In this document: positions 7,902 to 17,019 of the stretch, piece by piece
Layout: each line of letters opens with the position of its first letter
Numbering within the stretch: position 1 is the stretch's first letter
Source: Aphodosoma sp044433285
Lineage (GTDB): Bacteria; Bacteroidota; Bacteroidia; Bacteroidales; Paludibacteraceae
Assembly: GCA_044433285.1 (NCBI GenBank)
Contig: JAWXTU010000023.1
Location: 1-26,615, forward strand
DNA: 26,615 nucleotides
Direction of reading: 5' to 3'
Translations under genes and position numbers: made by a program
The notes under the pieces: generated by a model
Told to the model about the DNA's origin: nothing
Seen by the model: the letters and a program-made list of their open reading frames with translations, nothing else
Databases searched by the model: none

Positions 7902-9314
7902 TTTTATCTCAATTGTTATATCGTCGTTGTCCGTGTTTTGTGGTTCGCCTTGATTACTAATGATAATATTATTGTTTGTATCTATAGTATTCGTGTTTGT
8001 TTTTATCTCTATCTCTGGATTTTCCACAACTTCAGCTATCTCGGTTTCAGCCATTTTAATTTCAGCCACTTTTGTCTCTGTCTCTTTTGGCATCTCTGTT
8101 GATGCTACTGCCTCAACTTTTGCTTTTGCCATATCTTGGATATGTCGCGTAACGTTTATTATCAGCCCAAAGTAGAAGCAATTAACAAGGGTAGAGGTAC
8201 CCCCTCTACTTATCAGCGGTAGCGGCTGTCCCGTTACTGGACCAAGTGCCACATTCACTCCGATATGTATAAATGCTTGGAATACAATAAGTAATGTTAC
8301 CCCAATCACCAGTATAGCTCCAAATAGAGATTCGGATTTCCGTGCCACCTGTCCTGCCCGATATAGTAGAATTAGGTAGAGTAAAATCACAAAGAACCCA
8401 GCAATTGCCCCTCCCTCTTCCACAATTATGGCAAAAATAAAGTCGCTGAATGCCTCGGGCAAGAAATTACGTTGCTGACTCGAGCCTGGCATACCTGGAA
8501 ACCAACCGCCACGTGCGATAGCTATCTGAGCATGAGCAGATTGGTAGTTGCTGTCGTTAACCTTATATTTTGTCTCTGAATTACCATCTTCATCTGATGG
8601 CGACACAAAGTTCTCTATACGAGCCACCCAAGTATATGACCGTGCAAAGAGCTTAACAACTTTATTATCGCTCTCGTGATATACCGATTCTGGTATTATC
8701 GCAGCCACACTCAGCACTACTGCTACAAATGCTACCACTATACCAATAGTAATTAATATACGTTTGAACTTTATCTCTCCAATCCACAACATAGTCATCG
8801 TTGTAGCAAATAAGATAGCCGCTGTAGAGAAGTTCTCTAAGAAGATAAGTGCACACGTTATATATATCGCAGTAGCTACAATCCAGTAGTATCTACTCTG
8901 ATACTCCTCATTTTGTAGGTACTCTATCTGGTTGGCAATCACAAGGATAAGAGATACTTTTGCTACCTCAGATGGTTGAAACTGAAAACCACCAATAGCA
9001 AGAAAACGAGCCGCCCCTGCCTGTTCTACTCCATACATTTGAGTAAACAGAAGCAGTATAATGGAGAATACGAATCCGATATATCCCATTGCCCTTATCC
9101 ACTTATATTCAATCATTTGCACCAGAGCAATTACAAAAACACCAAATGCGATGAACTGCACGTGGCGCAATATCGGACCTTGAATAGAACCTGATGTCTG
9201 CACCAAATAACTCGATGCGCTAAACATAGATACTATAGAGATGAGTGCTAGGGTAATAAATATTGCCCATACCACTCTGTCACCCTGCATTGCACGTTTA
9301 AAAAAATTGTTCAT
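7884..9314 (-). CDS. ftsW: peptidoglycan glycosyltransferase FtsW
   Basis: SEDS-family polytopic membrane enzyme that polymerises lipid II into septal glycan strands together with its class B PBP partner (FtsI). The 476-residue protein has about ten membrane helices up to residue 390. The signature FLPEAFSDFIFAIIVEEGG is at about 284-302, with the predicted catalytic Asp at 291, and GPVTGQPLPLISRGGTS is at about 358-374. An unusual cytoplasmic tail of some 80 residues follows (397-476), rich in Glu, Thr, Asn and Ile, with no recognisable domain. The last residues, NKGDI, and the stop are encoded by a repeated intergenic element, so the tail has probably been extended or re-terminated by it. 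It lies between murD and murG. Confidence 0.97.
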   Translation of the reverse strand: MNNFFKRAMQGDRVVWAIFITLALISIVSMFSASSYLVQTSGSIQGPILRHVQFIAFGVFVIALVQMIEYKWIRAMGYIGFVFSIILLLFTQMYGVEQAGAARFLAIGGFQFQPSEVAKVSLILVIANQIEYLQNEEYQSRYYWIVATAIYITCALIFLENFSTAAILFATTMTMLWIGEIKFKRILITIGIVVAFVAVVLSVAAIIPESVYHESDNKVVKLFARSYTWVARIENFVSPSDEDGNSETKYKVNDSNYQSAHAQIAIARGGWFPGMPGSSQQRNFLPEAFSDFIFAIIVEEGGAIAGFFVILLYLILLYRAGQVARKSESLFGAILVIGVTLLIVFQAFIHIGVNVALGPVTGQPLPLISRGGTSTLVNCFYFGLIINVTRHIQDMAKAKVEAVASTEMPKETETKVAEIKMAETEIAEVVENPEIEIKTNTNTIDTNNNIIISNQGEPQNTDNDDITIEIKNKGDI

Positions 9315-9381
9315 CTCGTTTTTTGTTGCCTAAAGATTATTTATCAGGAAAATTTTATTAATCCCCTCTAATTATTACTTT

Positions 9382-10713
9382 TTACTGTAAATTCATTACC
9401 GCTTGTTTGAACTTTTCGCCCCTATCTTCATAGTTTTTGAATAGGTCGAAACTAGCGCAACAAGGCGATAATAGCACCGTATCCCCACCATTTGCAGCAC
9501 TGTATGCCGCAGATACCGCATCGTTTATATTGTTGGTGTCAACAATAGTGCAGTTGCAATTTTTAGAGAAGAAATCGTTGAGTTTTGTATTGTCTATACC
9601 CATAAATACAAGGGTATGCACCTTCTCATTTACAAAATCCAACAGCTCGCTATAATCGTTCCCTTTGTCGGTACCGCCTAAGATAAATACTACAGGAGTT
9701 TTCATACTCTGCAATGCGTACCAACTGGAGTTTACATTCGTAGCCTTCGAGTCGTTGATATATCGCACTCCTTTTATCGTAGTTACATACTCTAAACGGT
9801 GTTCCACCCCCTGAAAAGCTACTACAGCCGCACTAATTACATTATCACTCACCCCTATTGCACGAGCAGCCAACACAGCCGCCATTGCGTTATAAAGGTT
9901 ATGCGTACCCTTTATATTCAACAAATCTGTATCAATTGTCAAACTATCAACTTCACCTGCCACAATATTTTTACCATCTATCCAAGCTGCATTCTCCTCT
10001 CTTTTGAGGTTAAATGGTATCTGTTTTGCCTCAATATTTCGTTTCTTCACCTCAGCCATTATCACTGGGTCGCCGCTCCAATATATAAATGATTCGGCTG
10101 AAGTCATATTCTGTAAAATACGGAATTTAGAGTTTATATACTCCTGAAATTTGTAGTTGTATCTATCTAGGTGGTCGGGTGTTACATTCAGCAAAAGAGC
10201 AATATCTGCACGGAAATCAAACATACCATCTAGTTGAAAACTAGATATCTCCAACACATAATAGTCAAAATCTTGCTCTGCCACTTGCCAAGCAAAACTT
10301 TTACCGATATTGCCTGCCAATCCAACTTTTAGTCCTGCCTGTTGCAAAATAAAATAGGTGAGCATTGTAGTTGTAGTTTTACCATTACTGCCAGTGATAC
10401 AGATAGTTTTAGCATCTGTGTATCGTTTAGCAAACTCCAGCTCGCTAACAATCTCAATATTTTTTGCTTTAAGGGCTTGTACAATAGGTGCTTTGTCTGG
10501 TATGCCTGGACTCTTCATCACTATATCTGCATCTAAAATTCGGTCGGCAGTATGTTGCTTTTGCTCAAATTCTATACCTCGTTTTGTTAGTTCATCTGCA
10601 TAGCGAGGTTTAATTTCCGACATATCAGAAACAAAAACTTCGTAACCTTTCTTTTGTGCTAAGATGGCTGTTCCCACGCCACTTTCGCCTGCTCCAAGAA
10701 TAACTATTTTCAT
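9382..10713 (-). CDS. murD: UDP-MurNAc-L-alanine--D-glutamate ligase MurD
   Basis: Cytoplasmic ATP-dependent ligase that adds D-glutamate as the second residue of the peptidoglycan stem peptide. The 443-residue protein opens with a Rossmann-type motif, ILGAGESGVGTA (residues 5-16). It carries the Mur-ligase ATP loop GSNGKTTTTM at 108-117, the central motif LLNVTPDHLDRY, and the C-terminal segment YINDSKATNVNSSWYAL typical of MurD. Its start ATG is only 5 bases past the mraY stop, which suggests coupled translation. The end, SPCCASFDLFKNYEDRGEKFK, is the usual MurD C-terminal signature. Confidence 0.98.
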   Translation of the reverse strand: MKIVILGAGESGVGTAILAQKKGYEVFVSDMSEIKPRYADELTKRGIEFEQKQHTADRILDADIVMKSPGIPDKAPIVQALKAKNIEIVSELEFAKRYTDAKTICITGSNGKTTTTMLTYFILQQAGLKVGLAGNIGKSFAWQVAEQDFDYYVLEISSFQLDGMFDFRADIALLLNVTPDHLDRYNYKFQEYINSKFRILQNMTSAESFIYWSGDPVIMAEVKKRNIEAKQIPFNLKREENAAWIDGKNIVAGEVDSLTIDTDLLNIKGTHNLYNAMAAVLAARAIGVSDNVISAAVVAFQGVEHRLEYVTTIKGVRYINDSKATNVNSSWYALQSMKTPVVFILGGTDKGNDYSELLDFVNEKVHTLVFMGIDNTKLNDFFSKNCNCTIVDTNNINDAVSAAYSAANGGDTVLLSPCCASFDLFKNYEDRGEKFKQAVMNLQ

Positions 10714-10718
10714 TGTAT

Positions 10719-11981
10719 TTATCGCATTTTAAGTGTTATAATTGTAAGTGCTGCTAATATTAAACCGATAATCCAAAAGCGGACTGTGATTTTTGATTCT
10801 GGTATCGCACGCATAGGATTTTGTATTATTGCGTTTACTACTCCTCCTGCTTTTTGATAGTGATGGTGCAGAGGCGACATTTTAAATACACGCTTTCCTG
10901 TTCCTGTGCGTTTTTTTGTGAATTTAAAATATTGAGTTTGAATAATAACCGATACCACCTCTACTAAGAATACACCACACAAAATTGGCAACATCAACTC
11001 TTTGTGTATTGCAATTGCAAATACCGCAATGATACCACCAAGAGCCAAACTACCTGTGTCACCCATAAACACCTGCGCTGGGTAACTATTAAACCACAAA
11101 AATCCAATTGTAGCACCAATGAAAGCGGCAGCAAACACCACCAACTCCCCTGCGCCCGGTATATACATAATATCCAGATAACCAGCGAAATTTACGTTAC
11201 CAGATAGGTATGCAAATATCCCTAATGTTACTCCCTGTATAGCACAAGTACCAGTTGCCAGTCCATCTAATCCATCTGTTAGATTTGCTCCGTTTGATAC
11301 TGCGGTAACAACAAAAATCACCACTAACACAAACAATATCCACCCCAAAAGTTGAGCATTATCACCAGCCCAAGTAAATAGGTCGGCATAGTCGAAGTTA
11401 TTATTTTTTACAAACGGAATAGTAGTCGTTGTAGATTTTATAGCGTTAGAGCTATATATAATTTCGCACTGTTCTGAATTAGATACGTTCGAGTCTATAT
11501 TTTCGTGAATTACCACATCTGGCGAAAAATAGAGAGTTAAGCCCACGATTAGTCCGATACTCACCTGTCCTACAATCTTAAATTTTCCGTGCAATCCATC
11601 TTTGTTTTTTCTAAACACCTTGATATAGTCGTCGGCAAAACCTAGCAGACCAAGCCAAACTGTGGTGATAAGCATCAAAATAATATATACGTTGTCGAGT
11701 ACTCCGAAAAATAGAGTTGCCACAATAATAGAGAGCAATATGATTATTCCTCCCATTGTAGGAGTACCTTTTTTGCTCATTTGTCCCTCTAAATCAAGGT
11801 CTCTGATAGTCTCTCCGATTTGATATAATTGAAGTTTTTCAATTATTTTTCGTCCGATTAACGTAGAGAATACCAGTGCGGTAATAAACGCTAGTCCAGC
11901 ACGGAATGTAATAAATTCAAACATACCTGCTCCAGGTAGGTCGAATGCCTTGTCGAGATAACTAAATAGATAATAGAACAT
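10719..11981 (-). CDS. mraY: phospho-MurNAc-pentapeptide translocase MraY
   Basis: Integral membrane enzyme that transfers phospho-MurNAc-pentapeptide from UDP to undecaprenyl phosphate, forming lipid I. The 420-residue protein has about ten membrane helices. The active-site acidic residues are present: DD at 117-118, N233/D236/D239 in NLTDGLDG, and D308 in FMGDTGS. The cytoplasmic loop MSPLHHHYQ is at 368-376. It is longer than the enterobacterial enzyme (about 360 residues) mainly because of an insertion of roughly 50 polar residues at about 158-207, between two membrane helices. I believe this is common to Bacteroidetes MraY. It lies between murE and murD. Confidence 0.97.
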   Translation of the reverse strand: MFYYLFSYLDKAFDLPGAGMFEFITFRAGLAFITALVFSTLIGRKIIEKLQLYQIGETIRDLDLEGQMSKKGTPTMGGIIILLSIIVATLFFGVLDNVYIILMLITTVWLGLLGFADDYIKVFRKNKDGLHGKFKIVGQVSIGLIVGLTLYFSPDVVIHENIDSNVSNSEQCEIIYSSNAIKSTTTTIPFVKNNNFDYADLFTWAGDNAQLLGWILFVLVVIFVVTAVSNGANLTDGLDGLATGTCAIQGVTLGIFAYLSGNVNFAGYLDIMYIPGAGELVVFAAAFIGATIGFLWFNSYPAQVFMGDTGSLALGGIIAVFAIAIHKELMLPILCGVFLVEVVSVIIQTQYFKFTKKRTGTGKRVFKMSPLHHHYQKAGGVVNAIIQNPMRAIPESKITVRFWIIGLILAALTIITLKMR

Positions 11982-12001
11982 ATATAATTAATTGTATATT
12001 T

Positions 12002-12027
12002 GCGGGAGTTTTTCTAAGGTCCCTTTA
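12002..12027 (-). repeat. GGGA/TCCC hairpin between murE and mraY
   Basis: Read on the minus strand, TAAAGGGACCTTAGAAAAACTCCC starts at the murE stop codon itself (TAA at 12025-12027) and forms a short GGGA/TCCC stem around an A-rich loop. It belongs to the same element family as 7874-7901 and 5225-5249. There is no downstream T run. Confidence 0.55.
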
Positions 12028-13473
12028 TAGATTAAACATTGTAATAACTTCCTCTTTATCATCAAAGTGGTGCTTCACTCCTTCAATGATTTGATAATCC
12101 TCATGCCCTTTGCCTGCAATAAGAATTACATCATCTTTTTTTGCCAACTGACAAGCAGTTCTAATCGCCATACGTCTGTCAGCAATCACCAATACATCGC
12201 GCATCTGTCTCTCATTCAGCCCTGCCACCATATCGTCAAGTATCGTTTGCGGATTTTCAAATCGAGGATTATCGCTTGTCAGTATCACTTTGTTGCTCCC
12301 TTTTACAGCTTCTTGTGCCATAATAGGTCGTTTGCCTGCATCTCTGTTTCCACCACATCCCACCACCGTGATGAGAGTAGACCCAACATTACGCACCTCG
12401 TTGATTGTGTCAATTACATTAGTCAGTGCATCTGGAGTATGTGCATAATCTACAACCGCCGTGTATCCAGTAGGCGATTTTATAGCATCAAACCTTCCCG
12501 ATACTGGTTTCAGTGTCGAGATAATTCGTAGCACCTCATCTGCATCAGCCCCAAGCAGAGTAGCAGTGGCATATACAGCCAGCAGATTATAGGCATTAAA
12601 TCTCCCCACAAATGGCATAAACGCCTCTCTGCCGCAGAAATTCATCAACATACCATCAAACGACTCCTCTAAAATGCGTACAGTATAATCCGCCAATCCT
12701 CTCACACTATATGTCTGTTTCGTAGCTTTTGTGTTCTGCATCATCACCATACCATTTTTGTCGTCGCTGTTCGATAATACAAAAGCCCCTTTTGGCATAT
12801 CATCAAAAAATCGTTTTTTCGCTTTTAGGTAATTATCAAAACTGAGGTGATAATCTAAGTGGTCGCGAGTAAGATTAGAAAACACCCCACCTGCAAATTG
12901 TACTCCAGCAATACGGCGTTGCTCCATCGCATGCGAACTCACCTCCATAAAAGCATATTCACACCCTTCGCTAACCATATCACCCAACAAAGCATTTAAT
13001 GCAATAGCATCTGGAGTGGTGTGTGTAGCCTCTATTGCTCTGTCGTGTACATAGTTACACACAGTAGAAATCAATCCCACCTTATAACCTAATTTTCTAA
13101 ATAGGTCGTAGAGTAGAGTGGCGGTAGTGGTTTTGCCATTTGTACCAGTAACCCCCACAAGGGTAAGTGCCTGTGACGGATTATTATAGAAATTGCTACT
13201 CATCACCCCGAGTGCCTCTGCGCTATCATCTACACAAATATACTCTATATTTTTGGCTCTATTTTCTGGCATCTTTTGACAAACAATCACACTTGCCCCT
13301 GCCTCAATAGCTGTCTCTATATATTTATGACCGTCTACAGCAGTGCCAGTTGTAGCCACAAACATATCGCCCTCTGCCACTTTGCGTGAGTCAAACTCTA
13401 TTTTATTTATCTCTCCATCTTTTAGTATAGTATCTATATTTACCACACCAGTTAAAATTTTTGATAAAAGCAT
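12025..13473 (-). CDS. murE: UDP-MurNAc-tripeptide synthetase MurE (meso-DAP adding)
   Basis: Cytoplasmic ATP-dependent ligase that adds the third residue of the stem peptide. The 482-residue protein has the Mur ATP loop GVTGTNGKTTT at 107-117, the carbamylated-lysine region NLTRDHLDYH, and VVDYAHTPDAL at about 340-350. The specificity motif DNPR at 401-404 is the signature of enzymes that use meso-diaminopimelate rather than L-lysine. This agrees with the ddh gene at the other end of the cluster. The start lies 111 bases after ftsI. That gap has a 7-bp inverted repeat AAAGAGG/CCTCTTT (13505-13511 and 13561-13567) and a GGGGACAT element just before the start. Confidence 0.98.
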   Translation of the reverse strand: MLLSKILTGVVNIDTILKDGEINKIEFDSRKVAEGDMFVATTGTAVDGHKYIETAIEAGASVIVCQKMPENRAKNIEYICVDDSAEALGVMSSNFYNNPSQALTLVGVTGTNGKTTTATLLYDLFRKLGYKVGLISTVCNYVHDRAIEATHTTPDAIALNALLGDMVSEGCEYAFMEVSSHAMEQRRIAGVQFAGGVFSNLTRDHLDYHLSFDNYLKAKKRFFDDMPKGAFVLSNSDDKNGMVMMQNTKATKQTYSVRGLADYTVRILEESFDGMLMNFCGREAFMPFVGRFNAYNLLAVYATATLLGADADEVLRIISTLKPVSGRFDAIKSPTGYTAVVDYAHTPDALTNVIDTINEVRNVGSTLITVVGCGGNRDAGKRPIMAQEAVKGSNKVILTSDNPRFENPQTILDDMVAGLNERQMRDVLVIADRRMAIRTACQLAKKDDVILIAGKGHEDYQIIEGVKHHFDDKEEVITMFNL

Positions 13474-13584
13474 ATTTTTATATTTTTATATGTCCCCTTT
13501 ATTCAAAGAGGTGATAATAATATTTCTCTTTAATTACCTTGTTGAGAGTTTTAAAAACCCCCTCTTTTCTGAATTTATTTTCGA
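13474..13584 (-). repeat. ftsI-murE gap with hairpin elements
   Basis: This is the longest gap inside the dcw cluster. On the minus strand it holds GAGGGGGTTTTTAAAACTCTC near the ftsI end, a long-range inverted repeat AAAGAGG/CCTCTTT with about 49 bases between the arms, and AATAAAGGGGACATATAAAA just before murE. The parts resemble the hairpins in the murC-ftsQ and ftsW-murG gaps. I saw no promoter of the TAnnTTTG type here. Confidence 0.5.
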
Positions 13585-15702
13585 TTATTTTAATTCTATT
13601 GTTACTGTTGCACCTTTTCTGATAGGCTCACCTCCTCGTATTGATTGTTTCACCACGCGCCCCTTGCCAAATATCTGTGCATACATTCCAGCGCGTTCTA
13701 TCAAGTATACAGCATCTTCCGCTCCCATACCAATTACGTTTGGCACTGAATTTTCCGTTATAGGACGATTATTACACTCTACATTGCTATTTTCTTCGTT
13801 GTAAGAGATATTTACCCAGTCACCCGACTTATCGCTATGATATTTTACACCTACATTTTTCATAGCCTGTTCAGTGGTTTTTCTCTCGCCAGCTTTTACT
13901 TTTGGTGCCTCTTTTTCTATATTACTTTGGTGCAATTTTTTTCTTTCGCTCGCAATGTCGCAATTTATCTTTTGCGCATACACCCGTTCAGCCACTTTTT
14001 TTGCCACCCCAGCCGACATAGCCGATGTTGGAATAGCTTGTGGCTCTTTCACCACCACAATGATACTATATTTTGGGTTCTCCGCCGGGAAATACCCTGC
14101 AAAACTTAGTTGGTGCTTCACTATCATACCCTTACCATAATTTAGTTGGGCGGTACCAGTTTTACCTGCTATCTTAAAGTGTTCAGATGCATATGGTTTG
14201 GCAGTTCCTCTCTCCACTACACCCTCTAGCATACCTTGCAATTTCTTCAAAGTAGATATTTTACAGATACTTGAGCGCATTTCAGTCGGTTCAAATTCCT
14301 TAATCACCTTGCCGTTGCTCAAAATCTCTTTCACCAAATATGGTTTCATCATCTTACCGTTATTGGCAATTGTGTTATAAAAATTCAGAGTATATATTGG
14401 TGGTATTTGAGAGTTGTAACCAATCGAGAGCCACGGCAGCGATATACCACTCCAATTTTTATCTTTTGGCGATGCAATATGTGGTACTGGTGCTCCAGGT
14501 ATCTCGAGGTTTAAATCATCGGCAAAACCCGATGCGTATATCTTTTCGATAAACTCCTCTGGTCTATCTTTGTAGTGGTCGTTGATTAATTTACTGATAC
14601 CCACATTACTAGAGTTTGCCAAAATCATACTAACAGTTAGCGAGTCGTACCCCCCTTTGCGCCAGTTGTGGTCGGTCATCCAGCTATCATAAAACTGATA
14701 TCGTCCGTGGTGAATATTATATACATCTCCTGTGTCGCACACATTATCGTCGAGAGCAACCATCAAACTCAATGTTTTAAAGGTCGAACCCGGCTCCGAC
14801 ATATCCGCCATCGCCATATTCTGACTCTCGCCATACGTTCCATCACTTTCATTTCTTACCAGATTGACGATTGATTTTATCTCGCCAGTTTTCACCTCCA
14901 TCAGTATCAAGATAGAACTTTTCGGTTTCACACGCTCCACCTCATTTCTCAATACCGACTCGCAAATATCTTGCAGGTCAATGTCAATTGTGGTTACCAA
15001 ATCATACCCATTTTCCGCCTCTGTCTCTGTTAGATATATCCATTTGTTCCCTATTCTCGACCCACGTTCTACCCCAGGTTTCCCCGATAATATAGAGTCG
15101 TAATATAGCTCCAAACCGTACTGTCCCTTACCGCTACTACCATACAATTCGCCCACCGTGCGTTTAGCCAAATCGCCATAAAGATTTTCGCGTTTCACAT
15201 ACTCCTGCGCAAATAGTCCACTCTTGTATTGTCCTAAATTAAAGAGCGGAAACGATTTTACATCTTGCAAATCAATGTATGAAATACGCTTCGGGTAGAG
15301 TTTTAATCTTCCTTCTCCTCTGTTAAATGCATCGTCAATCATCTTGCGATACTCTCTAGCGGTTTTGTCTCCAAATTTGTTCGCCAGGCAGATAGATAGA
15401 GTGTCGATATTTTCTTTGTATAATTTGTTCTCTTTCTCGTGTAAAGCAGGCACCCGAGTATCCATATAAATTGTGTAGTCAGGCATTTTAGTAGAGATTA
15501 ACCTGCCATCGTATGAGTAGATATTACCTCTCTCTGGGGCTATATCTCTATTTTTGCGTTGCAATGTTTTCGATAGCGCAATCCACTCTTCACGTTCAAT
15601 CGTAATTGTATATACCATTTTGGCAAATGCAAGCAGAAAGAATACCGCAATTAGTGCGTATATTACATTAAATCTTTTTACAATTGAACTTCTTAGTGCC
15701 AT
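13585..15702 (-). CDS. ftsI: septal transpeptidase FtsI (class B PBP with PASTA domain)
   Basis: Class B penicillin-binding protein that cross-links septal peptidoglycan and works with FtsW. The 705-residue protein has one N-terminal membrane helix (about 12-31) and a PBP dimerisation domain with ERGNIYSYDGRLIS near residue 57. The transpeptidase domain has the catalytic motifs STFK (Ser306), SSN (364-366) and KTGT (514-517). A low-complexity linker of about 70 residues leads to one C-terminal PASTA domain (about 652-705). PASTA-bearing FtsI is usual in Bacteroidetes. The gene starts 9 bases after the ftsL-like gene. The name ftsI rests on its place in the dcw cluster beside ftsL and ftsW. 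Confidence 0.96.
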   Translation of the reverse strand: MALRSSIVKRFNVIYALIAVFFLLAFAKMVYTITIEREEWIALSKTLQRKNRDIAPERGNIYSYDGRLISTKMPDYTIYMDTRVPALHEKENKLYKENIDTLSICLANKFGDKTAREYRKMIDDAFNRGEGRLKLYPKRISYIDLQDVKSFPLFNLGQYKSGLFAQEYVKRENLYGDLAKRTVGELYGSSGKGQYGLELYYDSILSGKPGVERGSRIGNKWIYLTETEAENGYDLVTTIDIDLQDICESVLRNEVERVKPKSSILILMEVKTGEIKSIVNLVRNESDGTYGESQNMAMADMSEPGSTFKTLSLMVALDDNVCDTGDVYNIHHGRYQFYDSWMTDHNWRKGGYDSLTVSMILANSSNVGISKLINDHYKDRPEEFIEKIYASGFADDLNLEIPGAPVPHIASPKDKNWSGISLPWLSIGYNSQIPPIYTLNFYNTIANNGKMMKPYLVKEILSNGKVIKEFEPTEMRSSICKISTLKKLQGMLEGVVERGTAKPYASEHFKIAGKTGTAQLNYGKGMIVKHQLSFAGYFPAENPKYSIIVVVKEPQAIPTSAMSAGVAKKVAERVYAQKINCDIASERKKLHQSNIEKEAPKVKAGERKTTEQAMKNVGVKYHSDKSGDWVNISYNEENSNVECNNRPITENSVPNVIGMGAEDAVYLIERAGMYAQIFGKGRVVKQSIRGGEPIRKGATVTIELK

Positions 15703-15711
15703 ATTTTTTTC

Positions 15712-16104
15712 TTACTCCTTGATTATAATAATTGGTGATGTAGCCTCTTGCAAATCACTCCCTTGTCTCTGTAGTTGCTCTATCACCTCTGTGCGTCGAC
15801 CTTTAAGCATCAGCTCTTTGCTGATTGTTAGCGAACGATATTTTAGATCAATCAACTCTATTTTCGAGTCGTTTAGCTTACGAAGTTGTCGCTCGTACAA
15901 AAATCTGTTATTGATATATAGCAGAGAGAGTACAAAAACTAGTATGATATAGGGCAGTTGGCGTTGTAGCATATCGCTCACGAGTATATCGCCTGCCGCC
16001 AAATTCTTAAAGAACGAACCTGTCTGGTTTAGTCTTTTACTGAATTTAGATGTTTTTTTCGGTTGCGAATTACCCTCTGTACTCTTTTTCTTTTTCCACC
16101 ACAT
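15712..16104 (-). CDS. FtsL-like cell division protein
   Basis: A 130-residue bitopic membrane protein. It has a basic cytoplasmic N-terminus (KKKK at 4-7 and more Lys/Arg to residue 24), one membrane helix at about 50-66, and a periplasmic segment with a heptad-like pattern at about 67-115 suited to a coiled coil. There is no strong sequence signature, as is usual for FtsL. The call rests on topology, size, and position between rsmH and ftsI, where FtsL is found in most dcw clusters. It would pair with an FtsB-type partner and FtsQ to activate FtsW/FtsI. Confidence 0.85.
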   Translation of the reverse strand: MWWKKKKSTEGNSQPKKTSKFSKRLNQTGSFFKNLAAGDILVSDMLQRQLPYIILVFVLSLLYINNRFLYERQLRKLNDSKIELIDLKYRSLTISKELMLKGRRTEVIEQLQRQGSDLQEATSPIIIIKE

Positions 16105-16122
16105 TATGTCAAGTCCCCTTAA
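16105..16122 (-). repeat. AAGGGGACTT motif before ftsL
   Basis: The 18-base rsmH-ftsL gap reads TTAAGGGGACTTGACATA on the minus strand, immediately ahead of the ftsL ATG. It has the AAGGGGAC core of the other gap elements but no TCCCC arm, so it cannot form the same hairpin alone. Confidence 0.4.
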
Positions 16123-17019
16123 TTATATCTTTTCCGCCACACGCAATTTTGCACTGCGTGAGCGAGGATTTTCGTTCAATTCATCTTCAGATGCTGTAAT
16201 CACTTTGTTGTTTACGGCTTTGAGCGGTGCCACCACTCTTCCGTAAAAATCCTTCTCCTGCTTACCCTCTATATTTCCAGCCTTGATAAAATTCTTCACC
16301 AATCTATCTTCGAGCGAGTGGTATGTCATCACCACCAATCTGCCGTTTTCGTTAAGCACTTCAGGCACTTGGCGCAACAGATCCTTCAGCACATCCATCT
16401 CGTGGTTCACCTCGATGCGGAGTGCTTGAAATAGTTTTGCAAGATCTTTTTTCTCTCGTTCGCGTTGGAATAGCGGTTTCACTATCTCCATAAATCGGGC
16501 GATATCATCAAATGGTTCATTGTCTCGCGCTTTTACCAGTATGCGTGCCAATTTTCGGCTCTGTTGCAATTCGCCGTAGTAGTAGAAAACATTTGCCAAC
16601 TCCTCTTCGCTGTAACTGTTCAGAATATCAGCTGCTGTTTTATCGGCTGCTGCATTCATACGCATATCGAGTTTGCCATCAAATCTAAACGAGAAACCGC
16701 GCGAGTCATCATCTAGGTGGTGCGAACTCACCCCCAAATCGCCCAAAATACCATCTACACCATCTACACCGTGATAGCGCAAAAAGTTCTTTAAATATCT
16801 GAAATTGCTACGTACAAAAGTGAACCTCTTATCGTCGAAGGCATTCTTCATAGCATCAAGGTCTTGATCGAAAGAAAAAAGTCTCCCTTTTTCGCTCAAT
16901 CTCTCAAGAATAGCCTTTGAGTGTCCGCCTCCGCCAAATGTTACATCAACATAGATGCCGTCGGGGTTAATATTCAATCCGTCAAGGCATTCGTTTAGCA
17001 TTACAGGAACGTGATACAT
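16123..17019 (-). CDS. rsmH: 16S rRNA (cytosine-1402-N4)-methyltransferase RsmH
   Basis: S-adenosylmethionine-dependent methyltransferase (MraW) that modifies C1402 of 16S rRNA in the ribosomal P site. The 298-residue protein starts MYHVPVMLNE, like many RsmH proteins. It has the SAM-binding loop VDVTFGGGGHSKAIL at about 24-38, the acidic end of the cofactor strand FSFDQD at 48-53, and the conserved segments GILGDLGVSSHHLD and FRFDGKLDMRM. It is the first dcw gene here, although mraZ normally precedes it. Instead, hipA ends 122 bases upstream and I see no strong promoter in between. Confidence 0.98.
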   Translation of the reverse strand: MYHVPVMLNECLDGLNINPDGIYVDVTFGGGGHSKAILERLSEKGRLFSFDQDLDAMKNAFDDKRFTFVRSNFRYLKNFLRYHGVDGVDGILGDLGVSSHHLDDDSRGFSFRFDGKLDMRMNAAADKTAADILNSYSEEELANVFYYYGELQQSRKLARILVKARDNEPFDDIARFMEIVKPLFQREREKKDLAKLFQALRIEVNHEMDVLKDLLRQVPEVLNENGRLVVMTYHSLEDRLVKNFIKAGNIEGKQEKDFYGRVVAPLKAVNNKVITASEDELNENPRSRSAKLRVAEKI

